A stretch of DNA of 64,000 nt. Origin: an uncultured Ignavibacterium sp. (lineage in GTDB: Bacteria; Bacteroidota; Ignavibacteria; Ignavibacteriales; Ignavibacteriaceae). The notes under the pieces are model-generated. The model had not been told where the DNA came from, ran no database searches, and saw only the letters and a list, made by a program, of their open reading frames with translations. A program made the translations under genes and the position numbers. The stretch spans positions 1 through 64,000 of the forward strand of contig CALEBT010000013.1 of NCBI GenBank assembly GCA_937942875.1. The letters are read 5' to 3'. Positions 1-9,447 of this stretch are shown piece by piece (the stretch's first letter is position 1; each line of letters starts with the position of its first letter).

Positions 1-309
1 GGTTGAGATGTCTTTGTTAATCTTACGGTCGCACGCCGTGAGCGTGCGTGGATTGAAACATTGTCTTTACTGTTTACTTAATCGCACCAATCTGGTCGCA
101 CGCCGTGAGCGTGCGTGGATTGAAACATAATAGAAAATTTAGAGTTAAAAGAGATACCAAGTCGCACGCCGTGAGCGTGCGTGGATTGAAACTTGACATC
201 AATGTCTGCGTTCCAGCTCGCAACCTCGTCGCACGCCGTGAGCGTGCGTGGATTGAAACAAATTTTTTGTTTACTTGCTCTAACTTACTTTGTGCCGCAC
301 TCCGTGTGC

Positions 310-329
310 CTGCCTTGTCAGCAGACAGG
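310..329. repeat. 20-bp imperfect palindrome CTGCCTTGTCAGCAGACAGG inserted in CRISPR repeat 5
   Basis: Identical 20-mer at 310-329 and 397-416. GCC-TGTC/GACA-GGC arms flank AGCA with one bulged T. It sits between the two halves of the CRISPR repeat. Confidence 0.9.
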
Positions 330-396
330 AGCGCGTGGATTGAAACTTGGCTTACTGAAGCCAGAGGCTTCGGCTACATTGTCGAACGCCGCGTGG

Positions 397-416
397 CTGC
401 CTTGTCAGCAGACAGG
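397..416. repeat. Second copy of the 20-bp palindrome, inserted in CRISPR repeat 6
   Basis: Exact match to 310-329, at the same position relative to the CRISPR repeat. Confidence 0.9.
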
Positions 417-511
417 CATGCGTTGATTGAAACACCTTTATTTTAAACGATAGGTTTCTATCATTTTTAGATATTGATTTTATCTTTATCTTGCTTTGTG
501 TTTTTTGAGAA

Positions 512-625
512 ATGATTATGGAATTTTTATTAGTTATATTATCAGTAATTATATCTTATATGATTGCAACCAGATTATTTAAACCCGGTAACCCCGATCC
601 ATTTCGCAACTATGATAACGACTAA
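512..625 (+). CDS. Candidate small single-pass membrane protein, 37 aa (MIMEFLLVILSVIISYMIATRLFKPGNPDPFRNYDND)
   Basis: ATG ORF below the ORF-track cutoff. Hydrophobic N-terminal helix then a polar tail; purine-rich GAGAA just upstream. Confidence 0.4.
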   Translation: MIMEFLLVILSVIISYMIATRLFKPGNPDPFRNYDND

Positions 626-956
626 CCCCTCTTTGTCTTCTGCGATTATCAACTTCATTTGTTTTAATTCTCTTACTTTGATTAAAATACCAATCGTCGT
701 AATATCCAATAACTAATTCATATATCAAATATATTTTCAATATTTAATTATGCCTGAGCTTAAATTGTAATGGTTTAATATTATATTCCTTAAAAATCTT
801 CTTTACAAAGAATTATCCGGGAAAGTTATCCTAATTTTATACTGAGCAATTCAACGAATTTATTTTTCATAATAAAAATCTTTTTGTAACAGCAAATCGG
901 AAATTTTTGATTTTTATTTTAAGATTTTATTACTTCAATAAGTTAGTGATGACTAC

Positions 957-1071
957 GATTACTTATTAGACAGCCAGAAAATATTTCGTTTTTGAGGAAA
1001 GGAACCGCTTTCAGTTAACGCCTCGAGGCAATCCCAAAAGGCTGGCTAATGCCACTGAAAGGTCGGTAATC
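957..1071. other. Candidate structured RNA or dispersed repeat element
   Basis: Complementary segments: GATTAC 957-962/GTAATC 1066-1071; AGCCAG 972-977/CTGGCT 1042-1047; ACCGCTTTCAGT 1004-1015/ACTGAAAGgtCGGT 1054-1067; palindrome GCCTCGAGGC 1020-1029. Locally GC-richer than its flanks. Confidence 0.4.
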
Positions 1072-1210
1072 AAAATTATTATTTCGATTTTTTTATCAAA
1101 CAGAAATTAAATTCTTTTTTCAATTAAAGATTTACTATTCTAACTATTTAATCTTTAAAGGCATATCTTCTTTGTTAAGTTGTAATTTTTTAAAGTTCTT
1201 TCCCAGATAT

Positions 1211-1240
1211 GTGAGATTAATTCTGAAAAATTAATCTCAC
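1211..1240. terminator. Hairpin downstream of the TPR/beta-barrel gene
   Basis: Perfect 12-bp stem GTGAGATTAATT/AATTAATCTCAC with 6-nt loop; poor T-run. Confidence 0.4.
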
Positions 1241-1266
1241 TTTTGCTCTTAATTTTTATTAAGTTT

Positions 1267-4197
1267 CTAAAGCGTCCAGAATAAAGATGCATAAATAGAC
1301 AGAAATCTATAAGCTGCTTCATCACGGCTTGTTTTACCTGCAAGGAAATATGTATAAAGCTGAAGATTATCTCTGAAGTTATGTTTTAGAGAAGCACCTC
1401 CCTGCATAATAACAAAATCATTTGCAGGTACATAACCGAGCTTTGTTAAAAGTTTAAATTCTGTTGTTTTATCTTTTCGTATAAACCAATCAGCCCAAAT
1501 AGAATGAGATTCAAACTCCCTTGGAGTATAATATAAATTCGATCTGTACTTGTAGTTTTGATAGTGAAATTCATAACCGGCAAGAACATTAGGTAAAAAG
1601 TATCTGCCTATACGAAATTGAAAGTCATTACCTTTGTTTTTACCATAGGTCAATTCGTTTCTTATGTAATCTAAAGATTCTTCGTTAGTTACATCTATAA
1701 ATGCAAATTCGGGTTTAACTTCCAGATATTGAAAATGGCTATAAACATAAACACCATAGTCAAAATTATATTCTCCTTCAATTCTGTAAATGGAGGTAGG
1801 AAATCTGTTCCAAAGAAGATAAGGGGAGTAAAGTAAAAGAGAACCATCAGCAAAAGTGTAAGTTCCGGCTACGTAAAAGACATCTCTTTTATCGTATCTT
1901 ATAAAAGCATCTCTTGCTGGTTTTTTCAAGTAACCACCAATATTGGTTGTCCCTAAACCGAATCCTGCCCGAAGTTTATCATAGAAATTGAAATAAAGGT
2001 GTCCTTTAAAAGTATTAAAAGATAAATCACCGTTAACGCTGGTAAAAATATTAGTTCTGTAGAAAGAAACACCAGCAGACAAGAACGAAATCAGGCCTAC
2101 TTCAATTCTTCCACCATAATTAAGATATTTAAAGCCAATATTGTCTGTATAAAATGCTGCAGCAGGTGAAATACCGACATAACTTAACAAAGTAGAAAAT
2201 AATAATGATGATGATCCTCTGGGTAACCATTGATATCTCATTTTAACCATAGACATCTGTGTTGAATCTAATTGCCATTCTAACAAGTTGTCATAAATCT
2301 TCTCGGCTCTATCGCCATCACCAAATAACGCATACGAATCCCCCAAGTATAAATTAGCTTCAAAATTATCTGGTTCCTTTTTAACTAAATCTGTAAAAGC
2401 ATTTACAGCATTTATTGAGTCACGCATCGAATAATAAACTTTAGCTCTTTGCAACTCAGCATCAAAATATTCTCCTTGCGAAAGAGCATTATTATAAGCA
2501 TCTAAAGCTCTGTCATATTGTTCCGCACAGAAAAGAACATCGCCAAATTCTTTGTAAAACAATATACTTGGCTCTACACGAGATTTAAATTGCTCGTAAT
2601 ACTGAATAGCACCATAACAATCTCCGGAAAGAACAAGTTGACGTCCCTGTTCAAGAATTTGATAATTCTCTTCTTCTTCTGCGCGAAGTTTCAATAGATC
2701 AATATTTGATTGTAAAGTTGGTAAATCAGGATTAGCTGGCTCAATAGCAGCAGCCCGGTTTGCCAGATTCTGAGCTTCATCAAATCTTTTTTGATATGCT
2801 CTTAAGGTACCCAAAGTAATAAGGGCAGGAACATAATTAGGCCTTGATGAAATTACATTTGTGAGATATTCATCGGCTAAATCAAAATCCCGGTCATTCC
2901 AAACAGCAAGTTGAGATCTGAATAACTGATAATCGATATTTGAAGGATACTGCTTTAATAGTTCATCCATAATATCTATTGACTTGTCAAAATCTCTATC
3001 CCAGGCAAGATATCTGGCATAGTTAAATTTTAATTCCGGATCAGTTTCATTAGGAACAAGTTCGTAATATTTTTCAATTGTAGCAACAGCGTTTATATAG
3101 TCTTCATTAAAAGCATAATACTGAGAGGCAATTTTTACAGCATTTAAATCTTTAGGATTGTTTTCAAGAATTTTTTGTGCCTGTTCAATTTTTTGTTCAT
3201 AGATTTTGGTTCGATATTCATTAACATAATTCCAACTGTCATCAAATCTTTTATTACCAGTGTACTCTGATTTTAATACTTGCAATTGCTGATAAGCTTC
3301 TTCTAATCTTTCTTCTTTAATTAATTCCTCAGCAAGTTTAAATCTGACCTCATCGTTGTTAGGATCATTTCTTAAAATTCGATAGTAATAATCTATAGCA
3401 TAAATTCTTTCCTTTGGTACCAAATCCTGAGCACGCCTTTTGGTAGTATCATTAACCTGATATATTAGTCCTTTTCCTCTAACCAGATCGAGTCCATCAA
3501 GAGCTTCTTTAAAGAATGGCCTTATCTCTAATGCGCGAAGAAAAGCTTGCTCTGCTAATTTGTTTTTTCCTAACCAGTGAAGGAAATATCCATATCTTGA
3601 CCAAAGTCTATGATCATTAGGATATTTTTCAGTATATCTCTTAAGCCACGGTTCGCCTTTTTGAATATGATTATTTTTAGCAAGAATTTCAGTATATCTT
3701 ATCAATTCATCTGCGGAAGGATCTTCCCTTTTTAAGTATTCATCGTACCAACTCTCAGCTTCAAGCCATTCCCCGAGTCTTTTGTAATTTTTCCCTATCT
3801 CAAGATAATTCTTAGCAACTGCCGGATTAATAGCAATTTCACGTTTATAACCTTCAATAGAATTATAAATCAGTGTGTACCACTTATCGGTAACTCTTGC
3901 CAGATTCTGTTGAATTTCCCTGTTTGCAGGGGCTATTTTTAACGCAGTACGGAGATCATAAACAGCCATCTCAAAATTGCCACGATTTTCATAACACAAT
4001 CCACGCAAATTATAACCTTCAGCATTTTGAGGATTAGCTGAGACATATCTATTCAGAGTTTCAATTGCTTCTCCATATCTACCGGCTTTCATTAATTCCT
4101 GAGCTTTTGCTTTTAAGTCTTCATTCCTTCTGTCTGTTTGTGTAAAAACAACAGATGAAAGGACTAAAAACATAGTTATCAATAGTGATGTTTTCAT
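1267..4197 (-). CDS. TPR-repeat protein with C-terminal outer-membrane beta-barrel-like domain (predicted polymer export porin)
   Basis: Long ORF (track 1267-4233). Likely start at internal Met MKTSLLITMFLVLSSVVFTQ (signal peptide). Multiple TPR motifs, C-terminal ~300 aa aromatic, beta-strand-like. Confidence 0.7.
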   Translation of the reverse strand: MKTSLLITMFLVLSSVVFTQTDRRNEDLKAKAQELMKAGRYGEAIETLNRYVSANPQNAEGYNLRGLCYENRGNFEMAVYDLRTALKIAPANREIQQNLARVTDKWYTLIYNSIEGYKREIAINPAVAKNYLEIGKNYKRLGEWLEAESWYDEYLKREDPSADELIRYTEILAKNNHIQKGEPWLKRYTEKYPNDHRLWSRYGYFLHWLGKNKLAEQAFLRALEIRPFFKEALDGLDLVRGKGLIYQVNDTTKRRAQDLVPKERIYAIDYYYRILRNDPNNDEVRFKLAEELIKEERLEEAYQQLQVLKSEYTGNKRFDDSWNYVNEYRTKIYEQKIEQAQKILENNPKDLNAVKIASQYYAFNEDYINAVATIEKYYELVPNETDPELKFNYARYLAWDRDFDKSIDIMDELLKQYPSNIDYQLFRSQLAVWNDRDFDLADEYLTNVISSRPNYVPALITLGTLRAYQKRFDEAQNLANRAAAIEPANPDLPTLQSNIDLLKLRAEEEENYQILEQGRQLVLSGDCYGAIQYYEQFKSRVEPSILFYKEFGDVLFCAEQYDRALDAYNNALSQGEYFDAELQRAKVYYSMRDSINAVNAFTDLVKKEPDNFEANLYLGDSYALFGDGDRAEKIYDNLLEWQLDSTQMSMVKMRYQWLPRGSSSLLFSTLLSYVGISPAAAFYTDNIGFKYLNYGGRIEVGLISFLSAGVSFYRTNIFTSVNGDLSFNTFKGHLYFNFYDKLRAGFGLGTTNIGGYLKKPARDAFIRYDKRDVFYVAGTYTFADGSLLLYSPYLLWNRFPTSIYRIEGEYNFDYGVYVYSHFQYLEVKPEFAFIDVTNEESLDYIRNELTYGKNKGNDFQFRIGRYFLPNVLAGYEFHYQNYKYRSNLYYTPREFESHSIWADWFIRKDKTTEFKLLTKLGYVPANDFVIMQGGASLKHNFRDNLQLYTYFLAGKTSRDEAAYRFLSIYASLFWTL

Positions 4198-4235
4198 AAA
4201 ATATCTTTTTAATGATTTATAAATCGTAATCATTC

Positions 4236-5699
4236 TTAAAACTGAAAATAAATAAATGGATGAACATCTAACGACTTAAATTGTACAACTATCCAAATAA
4301 TAAAAGTTAATATGGCAGCCTGAACAAATAATGGAGCGTCAGTTAACTTTTCTTTAATAGATTCCTCTAATCTTTTAGGTGTATAGTGAGTTAAAAAACC
4401 TATTATTAGCATTGCAAATACTATTGGATAACCATCAACAAACTGTAAAAAAACTTCAGGCTTAAAATAATTAAAAATCTGATTGACCATATCAATTCCG
4501 TGCTGAGTTGACTGAGATCGGAAGAAAATCATTGAAACGGCCCAAATATGAAAAGTAAAAAGCATTCCCAAAATTTTCAATATTTTAGATTTAGATAGTA
4601 ACTCTGGCAAATTTGTCATTTTTTCGAAAGCTAAAACTGAACCGTGTATTCCACCCCAAATAACAAAATTCCAACTTGCACCGTGCCAGAGACCTCCCAA
4701 GAGCATTGTTAACATTAAATTTATGTAAGTTCTTATTTTGCCAAGTCTATTTCCTCCAAGTGAAATATACAAATAATCTCTCAACCAAGAAGAAAGTGAT
4801 AGATGCCAGCGTCTCCAAAATTCTGTTATAGTAACAGCTTTATAAGGCGAATTAAAATTCATTGGTAATTTAAATCCTAAAAAAAGTGCCAACCCAATTG
4901 CCATATCAGAATAACCAGAAAAATCACAATAAATTTGAAGACAATAACCGTACAAAGCTAAAAGATTTTCTATTCCAGTATATCTTGCTGGCCAATCAAA
5001 AACTCTATCTACGAAATTAATGCTAATATAATCTGCAATAACAGCTTTTTTTAATAACCCTGTTATGATTAAAAACAATGCTTTCCCAATATCGGCTCTT
5101 GAAATTTCAGGTTTAATATGAATCTGTGGAAGAAAATCAGCAGCTCTAACTATAGGACCGGCAACTAATTGAGGGAAAAAAGAGACAAAGAATAAGAAAT
5201 CTGTAAAATTTTTCTCAGGCTTCAATACCCCTCTGTAAATATCAATAGTGTAACTCATTGATTGAAAAGTAAAAAATGATACTCCTACTGGCAGGAAAAT
5301 ATCCTGAAGCTGAATTTCAGCAGAAAATATTGCATTAACATTACCTATGAAAAAATTTGTGTATTTGAAGTAACCTAAAATTCCAAGATTGGCTATTATG
5401 CTTAAAATTAAAAATATTTTCTTATTAAATCTATCATTAGTATTGTGGATCTTAATTCCTGCAATATAATCCACCAAGGAACTGATCACCACAAGTATAA
5501 AGAATAATCCGCTTGATTTGTAATAGAAATAAATTGAACAAAAAGTCAGGAAAATAATTTTGGCTCTTTTATAATTTGAGAAAATTTTGTTAAAAATTAA
5601 GACGAACAAAAAAAAGTATAGAAAGAACCCCGAATTAAATAGCAATGGAGCCTGAGGGTTATATTGTAGAATCTCGTAGATCTTTTCAAATGAGTACAT
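4236..5699 (-). CDS. MBOAT family O-acyltransferase (AlgI-like)
   Basis: 487 aa polytopic protein with FWRRWHLSLSSWLRDYLYISLGGNR and LMLTMLLGGLWHGASWNFVIWGGIHG motifs. Confidence 0.92.
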   Translation of the reverse strand: MYSFEKIYEILQYNPQAPLLFNSGFFLYFFLFVLIFNKIFSNYKRAKIIFLTFCSIYFYYKSSGLFFILVVISSLVDYIAGIKIHNTNDRFNKKIFLILSIIANLGILGYFKYTNFFIGNVNAIFSAEIQLQDIFLPVGVSFFTFQSMSYTIDIYRGVLKPEKNFTDFLFFVSFFPQLVAGPIVRAADFLPQIHIKPEISRADIGKALFLIITGLLKKAVIADYISINFVDRVFDWPARYTGIENLLALYGYCLQIYCDFSGYSDMAIGLALFLGFKLPMNFNSPYKAVTITEFWRRWHLSLSSWLRDYLYISLGGNRLGKIRTYINLMLTMLLGGLWHGASWNFVIWGGIHGSVLAFEKMTNLPELLSKSKILKILGMLFTFHIWAVSMIFFRSQSTQHGIDMVNQIFNYFKPEVFLQFVDGYPIVFAMLIIGFLTHYTPKRLEESIKEKLTDAPLFVQAAILTFIIWIVVQFKSLDVHPFIYFQF

Positions 5700-5704
5700 A
5701 ATAA

Positions 5705-7153
5705 TTACTTCAACTTATTGTAAGCTTCTATAAGAGATTCTGCAAGAAAAGATGCTAATTTTTTAGCCCCTCTTTCATTTAAGTGCGTATAATCTCTCGC
5801 AGCCAAAGGAGGATTTGCATCAACCCAGTTAGCCATTGAATTTTCTCCACCCATAACTTCAAAGAAATTCCAAAATGCAATATTAGTAGTTTTAGCAATG
5901 CTTTTTTGAGCTTCGAGAAGCTGCTTAACGAGTGGATCTGTTTTCAGCCCTTTATCATAAACACTTACCAGCAAAAATGATGTCTTAGGGAAATTTTTCT
6001 TTATCGTTTCAATAACATTAACCATATTTTTTTCATAAAGGTTAAAATTACCTTTTGAAGCACCGATAGCATTTAGTCCAAACTCAAAAATTATCAGTTT
6101 GTAATTCATCTTACCTGCAAATTCTTTCATAAGGTTTTCATCTATTCTAATGAGATCAACGCCGGAGTTTCCTCTTAAAGCAAAATTGTCTATATAAAGT
6201 CCATTACCGTTTTCTAAACTAACACCAAAAACGTAAGCTTGATCTTCAACCGGAAAATCAACTCTCACACTTGTTGCAGGTTTTGAAGGATTGACTGTAA
6301 GAATATTCAGAGTCTGACCAGGCAAAAGTTTTTCACTTTTTCTTTCACCTCCGCTAAAAGTAAAATTAACATTAGAAGTTTTTGCATTGGTGTAAAGAAG
6401 TCTAACAGTGCTAAAACTTTTAAGGTAGTTATATAAATGAGGAGTTGAATATTCAACCCAACTGCCGGCAACAGGAACAAAAGTTTCTCCATTGAAACCA
6501 ATAGGATATCTGTTCGGGTTACCTGAATAGAGAGTGCCGGCTTTCCAATTGGTTGAAAAAGATATTTTCGTTGTCTGACGGAAATTAACATCCTGAGTTG
6601 TAATAGGTAAAAGTCCAACACCATTTCCACCAAAGCGTTTTTGTAATTCTTCTCGCAAATCTGCAGTAACTAAATCACCTTCTATCATAGAATCACCAAA
6701 ATGTGCGATTCGTACAACTTCAGATTTAGTTTTGTTCAATCCATCAAAGAAAAATTTCAGTTGTTGAACATTACCAACTATTGGCTGATTTCTTAATACT
6801 AAACGAGAACCTTTTACAAAGATTGTATCATTAGGATAATTAGCTAATAGAAGATTAAAAATAGATGACCTGATTTTTTCATTAATTCTATTTTGATCTT
6901 TATTACTATTATTAAGAATATTGCTGTTGGGTTCAATCTGATATTGAGGTTTAAAAAAATCATCCTCTCCGGCAGGTTTTTCAGGAGTCTTTGGCTGTTC
7001 TTCCTGTTTACTCTTTAGTTCAGAAAAAATGTCAATATTTTTCAAAGTAAAGCCAGATAGGTCATATTGGAATTGGAAAAAAGAAAGAATTGCTGTAAAA
7101 AGAAAAACAGTAGCAGTAAGAATGAGGGGGTAGTCATTAAGATTCTTTTTCAT
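5705..7153 (-). CDS. SGNH/GDSL-hydrolase-type protein, membrane-anchored (predicted O-acetyl transferase partner)
   Basis: N-terminal TM; IAHFGDSMIEGD motif and C-terminal DYTHLNERGAKKLA (catalytic D-x-x-H). Confidence 0.8.
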   Translation of the reverse strand: MKKNLNDYPLILTATVFLFTAILSFFQFQYDLSGFTLKNIDIFSELKSKQEEQPKTPEKPAGEDDFFKPQYQIEPNSNILNNSNKDQNRINEKIRSSIFNLLLANYPNDTIFVKGSRLVLRNQPIVGNVQQLKFFFDGLNKTKSEVVRIAHFGDSMIEGDLVTADLREELQKRFGGNGVGLLPITTQDVNFRQTTKISFSTNWKAGTLYSGNPNRYPIGFNGETFVPVAGSWVEYSTPHLYNYLKSFSTVRLLYTNAKTSNVNFTFSGGERKSEKLLPGQTLNILTVNPSKPATSVRVDFPVEDQAYVFGVSLENGNGLYIDNFALRGNSGVDLIRIDENLMKEFAGKMNYKLIIFEFGLNAIGASKGNFNLYEKNMVNVIETIKKNFPKTSFLLVSVYDKGLKTDPLVKQLLEAQKSIAKTTNIAFWNFFEVMGGENSMANWVDANPPLAARDYTHLNERGAKKLASFLAESLIEAYNKLK

Positions 7154-7176
7154 AATTAACCTTTAATATTTTATTG

Positions 7177-7887
7177 TTATAATCCGAGCTCTTTTAAAGC
7201 TTTTTCAATTTCTTCACCCCAAATCTTATAGCCTCTGGCATTAAGATGAATGCCATCGTAAGTGTAATCCTTATTTAGGAAATTACCTGATTTTAATCTG
7301 GAATTTACGTCCAAAAATAATATTTTATTACTTAACGCAAAATTCTTAAGTAATGTATTGAGTTTGTCTATTTCTTTATTTCTGCCGAGGTTAACATCAT
7401 AAGGTTTTACATCAGGATTATTGACTTTCAACCATTCTTCTCCCCAATTTTCACCAGCATAAATAACTGACTGAATAACAACTTTTATTTTTCGTGCCAT
7501 CAAGGATGCAACAACTTCTCTATAAGTATTAAAAATCTCATCAACAGAAGTCCAGTTGTAAATATCATTTATCCCACCCATAATAAATACAACTTTTGGA
7601 TTTAATTTATAAATATAATCCAATCTCTTCTTAAATCCACTTAAAATATCTGATGGAATTCCTCTGTTAACAACCCCTTCTCTGCCTAATAATTCATTCC
7701 AGTCCACACTCTTTGTAAGTGAATTTCCTAACATTACAATATCAGCTGATTTCGTTTTATAAATGCTGTAAAGTTCTGTTTGAAGTTTATAATTCGGATT
7801 ATCTTGAGGCATAATGATTCCCTGAATCAAAAAAGAAACTAATATAAAAAAGTATTTTAATAATAAATTATTGTTATTAAATATCAT
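7177..7887 (-). CDS. SGNH/GDSL-type lipase/esterase, secreted
   Basis: Signal peptide; VMLGNSLTKSVDW, GGINDIYN and YDGIHLNARGYKIW blocks. Confidence 0.85.
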   Translation of the reverse strand: MIFNNNNLLLKYFFILVSFLIQGIIMPQDNPNYKLQTELYSIYKTKSADIVMLGNSLTKSVDWNELLGREGVVNRGIPSDILSGFKKRLDYIYKLNPKVVFIMGGINDIYNWTSVDEIFNTYREVVASLMARKIKVVIQSVIYAGENWGEEWLKVNNPDVKPYDVNLGRNKEIDKLNTLLKNFALSNKILFLDVNSRLKSGNFLNKDYTYDGIHLNARGYKIWGEEIEKALKELGL

Positions 7888-8010
7888 ATTCTGTCTCGGT
7901 TAAATATTTGGTTTTATTTAACACTGCTAACTTAAAAAAATTATGTTAAGGATTTCAATTGTTTTTAGAGTTTATTAGGGATTATTTTTGTTAAGTTAAA
8001 ATTTAAAATT

Positions 8011-9129
8011 ATGAACACAGAAAATATCCTTCGATTAATTCCAAAAGTGCTTTTGCACGATCATCTTGATGGTGGAGTTCGACCTCAAACATTAATTGAG
8101 CTTTCTTCAGAATTTAACTACAAAAAACTGCCCACAAAAGATCCCGCTGAGTTAGCCGAGTGGTTTCACAGAGGAGCTAATAAAGGAAATCTCGTGGAAT
8201 ATTTAGAAGGTTTTGAACATACAACTGCTGTAATGCAATCAAAAGAAGCTTTAAGCAGAATAGCCTATGAAATGATGGAAGATATGAAAAATGATGGAGT
8301 TGTTTATGTAGAAACAAGGTTTGCTCCTGTTTTTCACACAAGCAGAGGACTATATCTTGAAGATACTGTTAAAGCAGTTTTAGAAGGATTAGAAAAGGGT
8401 AAAAATGATTTCGGAGTTGGTTATGGCTTGATTTTGTGTGGAATGAGAAATATGAAAAACACTCTCGAAATTGCAGAATTAGCAGTAAATTTCAGAAGAG
8501 ACGGAGTTGTCGGATTTGACCTTGCTGGTGAAGAAGGAGGTTATCCACCTAAAAAACACATTGAAGCGTTTCAATTCATACAAAGATCAAATTTTAATAT
8601 TACTATTCACGCCGGAGAAGCATTTGGTAAAGAATCAATCTGGCAGGCTATTCAATGGTGTGGTGCACACCGCATCGGTCACGCTACCCGACTGATTGAA
8701 GATATGGTACTTGATTCATATGGAAATGTAATCGCGTTCGGAGATTTGGCACAGTATGTACTTGATAAAAGGATCCCACTTGAGTGTTGTCTTCTAAGTA
8801 ATGTCCACACTGGAGCAGTTGATAAATTAGAAAATCATCCGTTCGGGATTTTTTACAAGGAAAAGTTTCGTGTTACTCTGAATACAGATGACAGATTGAT
8901 GAGTAACACAACAATGACAAAAGAATTCATAACAGCGGTAAAGTATTTCAATCTTAATTTTGATGACTTTGAAAAAATTACGATCAACTCTATGAAGTCT
9001 GCTTTTATACCTCATAAAGAAAGACTTCATTATATTTATAACATAATCAAACCAGGCTATCAGAAAATAAGAGAACAAATTTTATCATTTAATAACGCAA
9101 ATACAGAAAATGAAAAAACTCTTCAATAA
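8011..9129 (+). CDS. add: Adenosine deaminase
   Basis: LLHDHLDGGVRPQTL, HAGEAFG, HRIGHATRL and SLNTDDR-type (VTLNTDDRLMS) motifs. Confidence 0.88.
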   Translation: MNTENILRLIPKVLLHDHLDGGVRPQTLIELSSEFNYKKLPTKDPAELAEWFHRGANKGNLVEYLEGFEHTTAVMQSKEALSRIAYEMMEDMKNDGVVYVETRFAPVFHTSRGLYLEDTVKAVLEGLEKGKNDFGVGYGLILCGMRNMKNTLEIAELAVNFRRDGVVGFDLAGEEGGYPPKKHIEAFQFIQRSNFNITIHAGEAFGKESIWQAIQWCGAHRIGHATRLIEDMVLDSYGNVIAFGDLAQYVLDKRIPLECCLLSNVHTGAVDKLENHPFGIFYKEKFRVTLNTDDRLMSNTTMTKEFITAVKYFNLNFDDFEKITINSMKSAFIPHKERLHYIYNIIKPGYQKIREQILSFNNANTENEKTLQ

Positions 9130-9445
9130 TTACAATTTTGAATTTGATAAAAACGAAAGGAAACTTCTTAAAAGTTATTGCACACAGGTTCTGAAACAAA
9201 TTTCAGGTAATCCGAAATTCTTTTCGGAAGAAAAAGCTTTTAATTCTATAATTCAAAAACTCAACAGCTCTGAAGAAACAATTAAATTTACAAAAGACGA
9301 AAAGACAAAATTAAGTTTTCAATTAAGACAGAATATTGACCACATTGCAAAAGAAATGAAAAAAGGTTGGTTTATAAAAAAATGGATTTATAAATCACTT
9401 TATAATCAATACAACAATTTATTTGAAAAACATTTTAAGAATTAA
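9110..9445 (+). CDS. Hypothetical protein, 111 aa
   Basis: ORF overlapping the add stop by 20 nt and ending 2 nt before hutU; lysine-rich, no family recognised. Confidence 0.6.
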   Translation: MKKLFNNYNFEFDKNERKLLKSYCTQVLKQISGNPKFFSEEKAFNSIIQKLNSSEETIKFTKDEKTKLSFQLRQNIDHIAKEMKKGWFIKKWIYKSLYNQYNNLFEKHFKN

Positions 9446-9447
9446 CT

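Larger units (their letters stand above)
28..433 (+). CRISPR. CRISPR array, trailer end; 32-bp repeat GTCGCACGCCGTGAGCGTGCGTGGATTGAAAC (type I-C-like)
   Basis: Four perfect repeats at 28-59, 95-126, 161-192 and 228-259, and two degenerate 53-bp repeats at 294-346 and 381-433. Spacers are 34-35 bp. The ...GTGGATTGAAAC 3' end and loss of repeat fidelity at the right end suggest the leader lies left of the window. Confidence 0.97.

Noticed and set aside
105-446. Track ORFs 105-446 and 193-426 as coding genes
   Set aside because: They are translations of CRISPR repeats and spacers (repeated AVSVRGLK / AWIET units).
1020-1029. GTTAAC/GCCTCGAGGC region as an integron attC site
   Set aside because: No paired R'/L' core layout, no integrase or cassette array nearby; better explained as a structured or repeat element.
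1155-1343. Minus-strand 62-aa ORF overlapping the end of the TPR gene
   Set aside because: Out of frame with the long TPR ORF and covers a hairpin; no coding character.
7888-8010. tRNA or small RNA gene in the divergent intergenic region before add
   Set aside because: AT-rich, no cloverleaf or T-loop sequence found there or in the other intergenic gaps.
8827-9078. Antisense ORF within add (and similar antisense ORFs within hutU, serA, atpA, dnaE, recG, argF-region genes)
   Set aside because: Lie opposite well-supported conserved genes; typical shadow ORFs in AT-rich DNA.
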